64,000 nt of DNA, from positions 4,464,001-4,528,000 of the forward strand of contig OZ316899.1 of NCBI GenBank assembly GCA_973895155.1, given 5' to 3'. The stretch is from Marsupella aquatica (taxonomy: Eukaryota; Marchantiophyta). The translations under genes were made by a program, and so were the position numbers. The notes under the pieces are model-generated. The model was not told the origin of the DNA and searched no databases. It was given only the letters and a program-made list of their open reading frames with translations. This document shows positions 1 through 10,534 of this stretch, piece after piece. Every line of letters begins with the position of its first letter. Within the stretch, counting starts at the first letter, position 1.

Positions 1-1575
1 TGGATCGCGATCAAGAAACTCGAACATGCGGACTATCTCAAGGAGCATCAGTTGGAGCGGTTCGCCCACTTACTATGGAGGCCGTGCGCCGCCGGGCCGA
101 AGGAGATTTGTGAGTTCATCTCCAATTTTGACACTGATGCGTCAACCACCAAGGTTTCAGGGCAGACCTTATCACTCACGGAGCATCGGTTAATTCAAAT
201 TTTTGGCCTACCAACCGGGCCGGTGCCGGTGGAAATCCGAATTCGGGATAAGGAGTATACGCCGCGGCGCTTCAAATCCGAGGGTAAGACGGACAACGGA
301 TACAAGCAGGGGGCGTGCACCAACTTAACCTGTATGGAGCGGCTTAACTTCATACGGACTACCCTACACATGATTGAGCCACGATCCGAGATTTCCCTCT
401 GCACGATAGTGCAGGTGGAACAGTACAAACGACGAAACTGGGCCCAATTCTTCTACCGAAGATTCTCGGGGGAGCTGAAGCGGGCTCAGGGTGGTATGGC
501 TATTGGAGGGAAGACTTACTTGGGGAGTCATATCGCCATTATCCTCGCCTGGTACAAGGCACAGCGGGAGGCCAGAGGAAAGAATACGGCCACCTCAGCC
601 CCGGGTAATGTCACCCCCGCCCCAGAGGAGGCAACCCCAACTACGCGGACTACTGACCCTCGGACAAACCCCGAGCCGGAAGCCCCGACTAATACTCCGC
701 AACCGCCCCCTGTGGAATTTCCACCGCCTCCTTCCGTTGAGCCTCCGCTACCTGCAGTACAACCACCCCCAATCCCTCCACCACCCGAAGAAACCTTCCC
801 CTCCCCAGCGCTGACTACGGAGGAGCTCGTTGCCCCTGCCGAGGAACCACCGGTACCCGAGAGGATGGAGGACTACCAAGTAGCCCCGGGGACCATGGCC
901 TACGACCTGGTCCAAAAGTTTAGCCAGACTATGTCTGGGGAGTTGGCGACATACATCGGACAACAAGTCTCGGCGTACTTTTAGCCAGCCTTCTTCATGT
1001 TACAGCACCAACCACGGATCGTCAGCCGCTTGGAAGAAGAACTCATGGCGAAGGGGAATGAGATCGGGCGTCTCCAGATGCTGGTAGAGCACCTCGAGGA
1101 GGAGGCAACGACCCGCCGCGAGGATTTAGTCCGCACTGTCGAACAGAGGGACGGACTAACCCAGGAGTTAAGCGGAGCGCAGGCCGAACTCAAGAAGCTA
1201 GACGACACCGTGCTTCAATTACGCTCAGAATCTTCGGCTCGGGTTACCAGCCTGACCGACCTCAACAAACAATTCCTACAGGCAGCACAGCAGGTGGCTA
1301 GTCTCTCCGCCGAACAAGATAAATTGCTAGCGCAGGACCAGGTCCATCGCGATGCCATCGACCAGCTCAACTTGGAGGTGGCGCGGCTCCAGACTGAAGC
1401 CGACGAAGCTGCAAACGAGGCGGAGGAAGCATTACGGGACAACAAGGCTTTGCAGGACCGCGTCACCCTGCTCGTCCTCCAGCGGGGAAAACCTGGGCCC
1501 ACCTCTGATCAAGGCGGCTCGAGGTCTCGCCCCGACAAGGGGACCAGCCCTGGTCCAACCACTGCACACACGTAA
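1..1575 (+). pseudogene. FGLP-domain and coiled-coil protein, 5'-truncated, one in-frame stop
   Basis: One reading frame runs from the window edge to 1575 with a single TAG at 982-984. No ATG start is visible, and an apparent start at 52 is a TTG codon, so the real start is upstream. The first part aligns by eye with the protein at 16428-19793: both have an EF(I/V) stretch, then a hydrophobic segment ending in IFGLPTG or VFGLPIG, then a conserved block with one of the motifs TCTNP or ACTNL, and IxFLRxTxH. Residues 190-290 are Pro-rich (PPPP runs). After the stop codon comes a Glu/Gln/Leu-rich coiled coil (about 1000-1490). The function is unknown. It may be a structural or accessory protein of the mobile unit. 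The stop suggests decay, although readthrough cannot be excluded. Confidence 0.6.
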
Positions 1576-2359
1576 GGGGTAGTTAGCAAAGGGTAGAAGC
1601 AGGCGCCGCGCGAAGCGGTTAAGTCAGCGGCATCTTTTAGTTAGGCATAACGACAGAATGACTGTCATTAGGCGCCGATTAGCGGCAGTAGGAAGAATTA
1701 GGGCCGGTCAGTTAGGATCAGCCAACGTAGGATTGAGTCCATCAATGGACTAGAGTTTGTCAGTACGCTTGGCCGCTGCCATTTCGGTTGGCACACTCGT
1801 AGTCGACGGTCAACCGGTCAGTGCAGCGCGACCGGTAGTCAGCAGTTAGTTAGTCAGTAGGTAGTACCCCGGAAGGTAGTATCCTCCGGTTCTCTTCCAC
1901 TATGGTAGTATTTAGGCTTCCCCTTCCGTGATGGGAAGCGGGAGAAGGCTTAGTTATCTCAGCAGAAGAAAGGCGAGGCACGGGGAGTCCCGGCCTGAGT
2001 ACGGTCAGAGCGTACCAAGGAGTGAGAGCCAGAGTCGAGCTTGCTGGGCAAGTGCGAGGCAGGGCCTCGTAGAGACTGGGCATCGACTGCCGTTGGGCCT
2101 GCTGACCCCCTTTGAAGTCGAGTCAACCATGTAAACTGATGCTTCGCTGAGTAAATGTAGTCTTTTCCCCTTAATGTTTCTGAGAGTAACTGGTGTTGTG
2201 TGTATGCTTTGTCCGGGCAAAGGCGCCATTTTAAGGGACGTACCGGGTGCGGACTAATGGTAGGGATTGCCGCTCATTGCATGTCACAAGGTCCTGTCAC
2301 GTCGATGGCTTGAAAAGCCCCAAGTCGGGAGTTAGTCCGCGTCACTAACTGAGGGAAAA

Positions 2360-2373
2360 TTCCAGCGGTGGAA
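2360..2373 (+). promoter_or_regulatory. conserved stem-loop of the TG...CA units (copy 1)
   Basis: TTCCA-GCGG-TGGAA forms a 5-bp stem with a GCGG loop, followed by AATAAATATACCTATGACA. The related unit at 20444 has TTCCG-GCGG-CGGAA, so the sixth stem pair changed from G-C to A-T on both sides with the same loop. The A/T-rich box just downstream could be a TATA-like promoter element of an LTR. This is an inference. Confidence 0.55.
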
Positions 2374-3382
2374 AATAAATATACCTATGACAAGTACGAA
2401 TTATGCGAGTGTTATACCAGTAAGTATAGCGGCTTAGCCCGACTTAGGGCTATTGAAGGTCACTACACACCTCCTTGCCCGAACCCTCACCCCTACTGGT
2501 GGTCGAGGTCGCACCACGACACTAACCCGGATTTAAGGCCCAGGGTAGGGGTGCGACACACGAGTCTCATGTAGAAAACTTAGTACTGGGTCTCGCATAA
2601 CACAAAACTAACTACGATAATGTATCTACACAAGACTCGTGTGGAAGGAACCGCTGAAATTTGAATTAAAAACAAACAAAGAAAAGAAAAACTAAAGATC
2701 TACACGACTGTCGTGTGGAAATACCTTCAACCTGGTGAAAGTTGCGACTGCCATCTCCCGGACCTCCGATTCAGATAGATTCTCCATGAAACCTCTTTGC
2801 ACGTGTGAAACAATTTGCAAAATAGAGACGGAATTGAGCAGAACTCATTGGGAGAGATGAATGAGCAAAAGGGCGGAGAATGAGCGAGAGGGCAAAGATG
2901 AAGGAATGAGTGAATGAGCGAATGTGCTTGAAATATATACCTGACACGAGGAATGTGCGAGCGTGAAAATGGGCTAGCGTGAAGCGTGAAGACATCATTA
3001 AGAGTGCCACCAAAAATATCGATGAATCTTACCAAACGACAATTGTGCAGAGCTATTTGCCTATCACATTCGAGCATATGTGCTTATTCTTTTGTCATTA
3101 TCTGACATGATTAATTGCGCCACCAAAAATATCAAAAAATTGTACCACACGACAATCTAGTAGAGCGGCCACCCTATCACTTTTGTGCATTATATTTGGG
3201 ATTTCTATCTAGGAATGGTATTTATCGATTAGTCGTCCTGATTCTCTAGTCATTCTCTCGCCAGACGTGAATGCTTCTGAGGACAAGTTCTGGCACGGGT
3301 GGTTCCAAGGATAGGTTTTGGCACGGGTTTGAGTCCAAGGACTGCTTTTGGGCGCCCAATTGGTACATCCCTTATGGGATTT

Positions 3383-3499
3383 CATTCCTATGACTGTCTC
3401 ATTCCTATGACTGTCTTGTTCCTATGACTGTCTCATTCATGTGACTGTCTCGTTCTTGTGACTGTCTCATTCCTGTCCGTGTCTCATTCTTGTCACTCT
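3383..3499. repeat. 17-bp tandem repeat, about 7 units
   Basis: The unit CATTCCTATGACTGTCT is repeated about seven times in tandem with small changes (CATTCATGTGACTGTCT, CGTTCTTGTGACTGTCT and others). There are no spacers between units, so it is a minisatellite. Confidence 0.85.
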
Positions 3500-3780
3500 T
3501 GGAGAATGTTTTTTTAGGACAATTATCTGTACCTCATTTCTTTCAAAAGTTCTACTAAATAGGGGTACTGTAATAGGATATTTAGGATTTCAAAGAGGAA
3601 TTAGACCTCATTTCTTCCATAACTGCCCTAATTTTAGAATTAGACTTCATTTCTTCTTAATTGAGGACAATTGAGGGTCCTGACATGGGTTATGTCTTGG
3701 TATTGAGGAATTGGACTTCAATTGTACCACAATTTATCAGTTGGGTGGTTCCTTAATGTGATATTACATGGGTTGGGGAT

Positions 3781-3865
3781 TTGTACCCTGTTGGAATTTG
3801 TAGCCTACTGGAATTTGTACCCTGTTGGACCTTTTACCTTGTTGGAATTTGTACCCTGTTGGACT
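3781..3865. repeat. second 17-bp tandem repeat, 5 units
   Basis: The unit TTGTACCCTGTTGGAAT is repeated five times head to tail at 3781, 3798, 3815, 3832 and 3849 with a few substitutions. It has the same period as the array at 3383 but an unrelated sequence. Confidence 0.85.
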
Positions 3866-4156
3866 CTCCTTCTCTCTTAGAGTGAAGCATCGAATAATAG
3901 TGGGTCCTCTCCTTACTTCTTGTGGGACTTTTTGTCATAAATGCATATGATTGTGATAATTCCGTGACTTTTGGGAGATGTTTAGACCTAACCTAATGCT
4001 CTACACGAGGCTCGTCTAGCCATCAAACCTCCTTGTGTTTCCTTCCACTAACTATATTCGTTAGTGATTCTACGCGAGCCTTGTGTTGAGGGATACTGAC
4101 GTGCATGTTTTATTCTGGAAAACCAGGTCTTTTTCTACCGGTGAATAATTCCCATC

Positions 4157-7100
4157 TTGTGTCCACACGAGAGTCGTGTCAATGTTACTGTCAACCTCGA
4201 ATCGGTCAAGAATATGTTTTCCCCTGGGGATCGAGTTCATCTCTTATTGAACGATGAACTGGTTGCGGGTGGGACGGTTTTCAGCATTACTCCCTCAAAC
4301 TCTTGCCACAACATTCTGATTGGAGAGCATAGAATCAGTGTTTCTGTTGAGGATGCATTCTTCCACCTTGTTGAGTTACCTTATCCAAACACAAGGGCGG
4401 ACCTGGTCAGTGAAAGCTTAAATTTAGTAATTTTGTGGGATCGGTCCAGTGTCAGGTTTGCGCAAAGAAAATTTCCAGTTTATCCAAATGAAAACCAAGA
4501 AGGCTCGGTTTATCCAGGTGACAACCAAGAGGAGATTCCTCTGGAGCGAGAAGCAGGTTTTGGGGAGCAAGATGCCATGGGAGACACTATCCATAGTCAG
4601 GACAATGTTCTCTTGAGCGAGGACCTGAGCAATCGAAGTAGGTGGTTCAAGAAGTTTTCTTTGCTTTACGGAGACGATGATGAGACATTACTGGCTTGAG
4701 GGTGTATCACAAATCCGTACCCTCAAGCATTGATTAACAATGAGAGAGTTGGAGATGATCATGTCGAGATCAATATTCTCACACTGGCCGCCGACAACAT
4801 CTCAAAGATGACGTTCCCTTATTTTGTTGAGGGAACGCCTTGCACAGTCAAATGGCCTTTGCAGAGAACTCGGATCGAGCTTGGAATGCAATTTTTAAGC
4901 AATCTATTGGATCAAAACAACTTCCGGAATCCCGAGCAAGAAATTGTATCATATGTTAAACCAAAGCGAGGATATAATAATCAATGTCGCAACCCATAGG
5001 CTCCTGAGGAGAAGGAAAGGAAGAAGATTCATAGAAGGCGTAACAGAAAGAAGACTCGGGAATCTATTGATGCTGTCTTCTAGGTTGAGTGCTGCACAAA
5101 GAATTGTTGTAGGAGACAACAGTGGGAAGTGGTCAATCAGGTTAGAGATGAATTTTATGATCTCTCTCACGCCGATCAATAGACGTACATTTTGAACCAT
5201 CTACACGGGAGGGATACGGAAACTATCGAGGCTGGGATGATTATTTTTTGTGGGACTCATGTCTGTAAAGAAGGGTTTTGGGCCATCCATGGTTTCTCCA
5301 AAGGAACCTTCTATTCAATCTATAGTCACTATTGGAATGGGGCAAAAGTTGGCGTTCATGGCAACCAAGGATCAATGAAAACCAAAGACCACGTCACATT
5401 GTTTGTGGAGTCTATACAAAGTGTATTCCAGAAATGTGCAGACCCTATGCCTCATCTCCATAAAATTGGAGAGTCTGGAAAGCAGGAGGTTGTGTATAGG
5501 GTTCCCATAAGCTACGAGAGGAAAGATGTTTATGAAGAGGCTTGCGAGCTTAACAAGAATTTTGGAGCTTCTTCTCCTGTCATCGCTACTTTCTACAAGA
5601 TATTGGAGAAAAAGTTTCCCAATTTTCAGTTTCCTGATCGAAGCAATTTTCCAAAATGCGATCTTTGTACTACAATCAAAGAGACTCTTCGAGGCGAGAA
5701 GAGACAAGATGTTGTTCTTGAAATCAAGGCCAAAAGAGAACGTCACATGCTGGAACAATAGTCCCGGAGAAGCATGTATTATGCAGCCAAACTGGCAGCA
5801 GATCAAGAGCCAGAGAAGTATCTCTTGGTGATTCATGACAAAATGGGTCAAGCCAAAACAGGGATACCAAAAATGACTTCAACTCTTAAAAGTCAAGGGG
5901 GTAAATCAATTTTGTTACCGATGACGTTGACTGGAATGCTCACGCATGGATGGGATCCCGGAATCTATGCCCATTTTGCACTTGGTGGATTGTGGGCGAG
6001 TGATCCTGATTTCACAGTGTCATCTCTTTTGAAGTTGTTCAAGGATCTTGAGTCATTCTCTAGGGATAAGACTGGAGGAGACTTATCGCTAAGGAGCACA
6101 GATGTGTCTGGTTCTATGTTTGTTGCGCTTTTAGATTGTCGGGCTTTTGAGATTGGCTATCTAGAAAGGAAGAATGTGGATTTTGACCATCTTAAAGGAC
6201 TTGAGAACGAGGCTCCGAGCGAGCCTTGCGTGGAACCCTCGTCCTCCAATTCTTTTCGACCACTTCCACAACATTTGCACCTCTAACTTGACAATTCAGG
6301 GAAGGACAATAAGAATCAGACCCTGATCGCATATTGTAGTGAGCTTGTTCTTCGAGGAGTGTTTGATTCCGTTACACTCTCCTTCCTGATGGTTGGTCAT
6401 ACTCATGAGGACGTTGACGCATTCTTTTCACAAGTAGGAATTTGGATTTATAATTGTGAGTTAACAACTTTCTTTAGTTTGATGGCTGAAGTTTGGAGGT
6501 GTGAGAGGAAGCATCCAGTCCCAAGATTCATCTGGGAGGTTGCCGGATACAAAGCTTATGTTTCTTCTTATGTGAAGAAGATCCAAGGTCAGTCGGCCCC
6601 TGTGCAATTCTTGTTTTCAATGAAAGAAAATACACCTGTTTAGCAATATCGGGAGAAAATTGATTTGTCGTGGCTACCTACAAAAGGTCACACCATTTGG
6701 AAAACTACTGGAAAGGACTCTCTGTTTCCCTCCAGAAATCCTCTTTCAAAACAAATGGAGTCTACTCATAAGCGAGCAAGTGACATTCTCGAATATCTTG
6801 TTCATTATGTTTCATGGCTAAAAGCCGCCTGGAAAGATGTCACATCAGAGGGATATCGTTTTCGATCCCCGAAAATTGAGTATTGGGAAAATGTCATCAA
6901 GGTCTTCAAAGGTTCCCTATGCTTTGCGCCTAATCTAGAGAGGGACTATCTGCTACTCAATGGGTTTTGGCCAAGAACTAACCATGGAACCGGATATCGA
7001 GCTGAGGTTGGGAATTATGAGAATAACATTGGCTCTATCAACAATGTCGTGGGCAGCCTTGAACGTGAACTTCAGGAAGATCAATATAAGAGCCAGACAA

Positions 7101-7477
7101 TATTTGTCGGCCACCGCTCGGAGCGAGAAAGGTCAAGATTCTCCCCACTTGAGGATATTAAAAAGGATACGTTTGTTATTCTTTGTCCAATAGATGAATT
7201 TGAACAAATAGTTCCCCTTTGATTCTGGCTACGAAGAGCCATGGATCGCATTGTGCGGGTTCCGGATGATGCTCGTGCTGGGGAGTTTGAGGTGGAATGG
7301 TGGAGACTTGTCCATCAAAAATTGTCTGTCCCAGACTCTGAACAATATCGGGATTGTTCAATTCTAAACAGTCCTGGGAAGTTGATCCAAATTACCAAAG
7401 TCCTACAATCCGACACGATTGGCTCCTTGCAACGTCTACAATCAATGGCTGGAATTCAAAGGCAAAGGGTAAGGTAA
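4157..7477 (+). pseudogene. DUF7869-like transposase gene, single frame with several nonsense codons
   Basis: One reading frame stays coding-like for about 1100 codons with no frameshift seen. It is broken by stops near 4697, 4997, 5084, 5180, 5759, 6284, 6641 and 7220. The first section (about 4205-4440, FSPGDRVHLLLNDEL and onward) resembles the DUF8039-type domain found in plant transposase genes. A Cys-rich stretch lies near 5085-5110. The core holds LDNSGKDNKNQ (6289-6321) and VGHTHEDVDAFFS (6391-6429). These correspond to the LDNxxxxNKN and GHTHEDxDxxFS signatures that I associate with DUF7869 proteins, thought to be RNase-H-fold transposase-like enzymes. The stop before the LDN motif (CTC TAA CTT GAC) needs only one C-to-T change from CAA. 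The product would cut or move the element, but this copy cannot make it in full. Confidence 0.6.
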
Positions 7478-7545
7478 AAGTTCATGTTCATGTTCTTGAA
7501 AGCGTGAATGCATACATTTCCAAGAACTTTTGAATGGAGTGTTTG

Positions 7546-8672
7546 TTTCTGCACGAGGCTCGCGTAGGGCCTCCTCCTTTTGCCTTACCAAGGAAGGTTT
7601 AGGTAGACGGTTTGGATCTGCACGAGGGTTGCGTAGAGCGGTCTCGCTCTGGTCTCTAGGCTAGGGTCTATTGAAAGCGACATGGCCGTGACCCAAGATT
7701 CGCACGCTTTGGCCGTTTCTTGGTCTTGTCCAAATAGGGAACTCCTCACTCTCTTTTCCCATTCTGCGGTTTCTGATTCACTTTCAATCTGCTGTTGATG
7801 TTAGTTTTTGTTGTCATTTGATTTGTGTTAGTTTTCATATTTCTTAATCTGATTTCGAGAGGATCTCTTGAGTTCTCTCGATGAATCCACCAGTGACGTC
7901 CAAGGACCTCGCCGTGACCAACAACTCAACAAAGGTTTCCCCGCCTCATAGCTCAAAGAAGGGGAACGCCCCAAGGAGGTCATCCAAGATTTACATGCCT
8001 GCGGATGGGTTTGACCGTAATTGCAATTCTGACAAAGAAGGATCTTTTTTAAGAGAGTGTACTCGATGTAAAAGGTTTTTCTGGTCAGAACTCGATGGAG
8101 ATACCTGTGGCTTTCCCGATTGTAAGACACCAGGAGAATAAAAAATGGATGATTCAAAGATTAGCCCTGGAGGAAATTCCATGCCGCCTATGGTGGGGTA
8201 GGAGGCATTGGGTGCAAGGAAAGCCGGAAAGATGCCTAGGGAGACTGAGAACAAAAGACGCATGAAGGAAAACGTCAATGTCTACTATGGGAAGGGAAAG
8301 AAGCAGCGGCGGGCTCCAATGGACCATTGAGCTTGGGCAAAGGAACCATTCCTTGACTGCCGCAAATCCACTCCGGACTTGGATGAGTGGATGTCATCTT
8401 CTTGGAACAATTAAGATTTGAAGCCATTTGGGAGAGTCTTAAGTTTTTGAAGCATTTTGAGGATAACGCAAGTCTCGCGTAGATATTTGACGCCGGAAAT
8501 TTAGATTTGTGTTTGCTCACTTTTGTTTATGCTTTAAGCTAGAAAAGGAGATTTCCTTATCTGAAAGGTGTTTAGGAACCTGGACATTGGTTGGAGGAAT
8601 GTCTCTTGCAACTGTGAGATCGTAGATCATTTATTTCACCCAAATCTCTTTCTGTGCTAGTCTCACGTAGAG
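7546..8672. repeat. right array of CTACACGAG...CTCGTGTAG palindromes
   Basis: Copies near 7551 (GCACGAGGCTCGCGTAG), 7620 (GCACGAGGGTTGCGTAG), 8465 (CGCAAGTCTCGCGTAG) and 8656 (GCTAGTCTCACGTAG) match the left array at 2561-4180. They mark the 3' side of the transposon gene. Confidence 0.5.
7881..8141 (+). CDS. small zinc-ribbon-like protein, possibly an exon of the transposon
   Basis: An 86-codon frame with a true ATG. It is rich in Ser/Lys/Pro in the first half. It ends with ECTRCKRFFW and a later CGFPDC, which gives a C-x2-C and C-x4-C pair about 13 residues apart, as in a small zinc ribbon. It lies inside the DUF7869-type transposon, on the gene's strand and between two palindromes of the right array. 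It could be a second small gene or a 3' exon. I do not recognise a named family. The frame is intact, unlike the upstream gene. Confidence 0.35.
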   Translation: MNPPVTSKDLAVTNNSTKVSPPHSSKKGNAPRRSSKIYMPADGFDRNCNSDKEGSFLRECTRCKRFFWSELDGDTCGFPDCKTPGE

Positions 8673-9065
8673 CGTTGAGGTCCTTCTGTTCTGTGATGCC
8701 TAGCCAGGAATCATTAGGCCAGTTTAAATAGTAAAATCAGGAGTGTACCCTAGGAAACACCTTAGTATAATAACAAAAATAGGGAAAATATAAACAATTA
8801 AGGATGACTATGGAACCCAAGTTGAGGCCAAAAGTAAGGACACCGGGGGAGGGAACACGATTAGGGTTAGGGCGCGCTAAGTACCGGCGGCTATGGGTAA
8901 CCAACAGGAAGGAAGACCAGCCAGGGGGTAAGGACCGATCGCAAGGAATGGCGGCTCATTTGCAAGCACGAGCCAAGCGGATGACTACGGGAGGCCAACT
9001 ACTGTCCGCTGCTCAGGCAAGCACTCGGGGTGGAAGCAGATACCGACAATCAACTCAAGAAGGGT

Positions 9066-10112
9066 ATGAGCAACGTCAATCAAGCTGCTCATTTTTGGGG
9101 ATGCCTGTTAGAACGGGCAACTGAGTACATTGGGATCTACGAGGACAAAGAATTGGAGAGAGCGGCTCGAGAACGGCAGGAGCTCGCTTGGCTGTGGGAG
9201 CTGCAGAAGTCTGCCTTCTTAGGAGGAGCACTCATTACGACTGAATTCTTGTGGACACCTACTGCCGACGAACTTGACGATCTTTTGTTTTGTGAGAATA
9301 GAATAGTTGGCATCTGGGAGGCCATCAACCGCTACAACGACATACACTGGGAGTTGAAGGGTAGCACGGAGGGGTGGATGAAGGCAACCCTGCTAGGAGA
9401 AACATCCACGGCAGCCGCTATGAAGAGGAAAGGGAACAACAACAAAGAAGCCACCCCTACAAAAAGAACGAGGTCGGCGGCACCCAGGAAACCAGCAGAG
9501 CAGGGAAGTAGGAGGCAGGCGGAAGCCGAAAAGGAGGAGGTCGACCCCGTCAATGTTGTTCCAACAAGAGATGACACCTGGAAAGGCTGGGCGGCGACCC
9601 TCCCCGAGGAGGTGCAATTACACTTTGCACGAGAAGAGGATGCATGCTTTACGACTATGCAGACTCGGAAATACCAGGGCTTCATGGCCGGATCCGGCTT
9701 GGAAGCCTTCGTAAAGTTACCATGGCTGAAGCCAGAGGTGCCAGATTCAGACTTACTAGAATTCGTGGGATCATGGGAGCCCGAGACCAATTCCACAAGG
9801 GTGTATGGGAAGGATTTCTATCTCACTCCCCGGGTGATTGCCGAAGTGTTTGGCTTGCCGATGGGCAATAAGACCAAAGTAGATACCAGGAAGACCTTGC
9901 CAGACAAGGAGTTCTGGTCGTTTCCAGGGCCATCAACAAAGAATGGCTTCGTTCAAAACACCTGCACAAACCCGCACATAGGAGAAATGATCGATTTCTT
10001 GCGGGTGACCATGCATTGCAACTTGCCAAGGGCAGAGATCGGCAAGGCACAGGTCTATCTGGCAGAGAGGCCAGACCCAAGTCGGGACTACAACGGGTAC
10101 CTCCTCACCTAA
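9066..10112 (+). pseudogene. truncated FGLP-domain protein
   Basis: The ATG at 9066 matches the start of the 1121-residue protein at 16428 (both begin MSNVNQAAHFWG). A longer frame to 9030 would use GTG and is not needed. The protein has a conserved N-terminal region, a basic stretch (KRTRSAAPRKP) that could be a nuclear localisation signal, and the FGLP block (VFGLPMGNK near 9845). A TAA at 10110-10112 cuts it where the other copy reads LLNQLKK. Homology continues past the stop to about 10233, after which the coiled-coil half is deleted. This product is probably non-functional on its own. Confidence 0.7.
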
Positions 10113-10263
10113 CTAAAGAAGATCTTGAAGGAGGAACAGCTGGTGATCAGCATGGGAAGCGTGTCCCGGCTTGGCTATCATATGCCGCTATTGTGCCGGT
10201 ATGCCCGAAGTCAGATATTTGCCCCGGTACTTCCAAGCGGCTTACCCAAGCCAGTTGGGGATC

Positions 10264-10279
10264 ATTCCAACGGCGGAAT
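10264..10279 (+). promoter_or_regulatory. conserved stem-loop (copy 2)
   Basis: ATTCCAACGGCGGAAT lies 255 bp before the 3' end of the unit, with a 5-bp stem and one mismatch compared with the copy at 20444. It is followed by CCAAACATACCTAA. Confidence 0.6.
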
Positions 10280-10534
10280 CCAAACATACCTAAAGGAAAA
10301 CCAAGAGAGGAGGACAAGGGAAGGCCTAGAATAGGCCGGCTACGTATCTCATGACCCGATGAAAGATCTGTCCAGTATATGTGAGTAAAATGTTAATAGT
10401 AATAGTAGTAGAAGGAAGTTAGCAGCGTCCCATGCCGCTAAGCCGCAAAATCGGCCTAACCAAGAGAAAAACCTGCGGGAATCGGCTTGTGCAGAGGGAT
10501 TTCTTGGGTTTAGGGAGCCATGGGACGCAACACA

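Larger units (their letters stand above)
1..2560 (+). mobile_element. 3' part of a TG...CA-type unit carrying an FGLP/coiled-coil gene
   Basis: The unit is cut by the window start. A gene (1-1575) is followed by about 985 bp of non-coding DNA with the stem-loop shared by the other units (2360-2373) and the box AAATATACCTATGACA. The end is placed at GGGTGCGACACA (2549-2560), which resembles the ends of the units at 8692 and 16055 (GACGCAACACA, GACGCACCACA). As in those, the terminal bases pair with an upstream inverted copy (GTCGCACC near 2511, GGTGCGAC near 2550). Downstream CGAGT (2561-2565) continues as one of the palindromes of the surrounding transposon, which fits insertion into that element. 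The 5' end and the first target duplication lie outside the window. Confidence 0.6.
2561..4180. repeat. left array of CTACACGAG...CTCGTGTAG palindromes
   Basis: Copies of the same 19-bp imperfect palindrome, or half copies, occur near 2561 (half), 2626, 2700, 4000, 4068 and 4160, spaced irregularly outside the coding frame. Such motifs usually bind the transposase or an accessory protein in CACTA-like elements. The last copies sit just before the first recognisable coding sequence at 4157. The stretch 2730-4000 between them holds no gene. It contains a direct repeat (a block starting GCCACCAAAAATATC at 3006 and again at 3119) and two 17-bp minisatellites. Confidence 0.55.
2561..8691 (+). mobile_element. 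decayed DNA transposon with DUF7869-like transposase gene and palindrome arrays
   Basis: A long plus-strand gene relic (4157-7477) is flanked on both sides by dispersed imperfect palindromes close to CTACRCGAGNCTCGYGTAG. This is the layout of subterminal repeats in CACTA-type and related DNA transposons. The element is interrupted on the left by the unit ending at 2560 and on the right by the unit at 8692-10534. It continues after 10534, where another half-palindrome (ATCGCGTAGAG) lies near 10808. Its outer ends were not found, so the superfamily is open. Confidence 0.5.
8692..10534 (+). mobile_element. internally deleted TG...CA unit, target duplication TGTTC
   Basis: The unit starts TGTGATGCCTAG and ends GACGCAACACA. 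TGTTC is present immediately before (8687-8691) and after (10535-10539). Both ends and the coding part match the unit at 16055-20714 closely by eye. About 2.8 kb corresponding to 17595-20417 of that copy is missing: the sequence jumps from the codons for FAPVLP to the 3' non-coding part at about 10234. There is no second long terminal repeat. It is a deletion derivative that moved, or was deleted, after copying. Confidence 0.85.

Noticed and set aside
52-984. Gene start at position 52
   Set aside because: The codon is TTG and the frame is open to the window edge; the true start lies outside.
3383-3499. Regular short repeats that could look like a CRISPR array
   Set aside because: The 17-bp units are directly adjacent without spacers, and the window is a plant genome; it is a minisatellite.
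9030-9065. Upstream start of the gene at 9066
   Set aside because: It would use GTG; the ATG at 9066 matches the start of the homologous protein at 16428.
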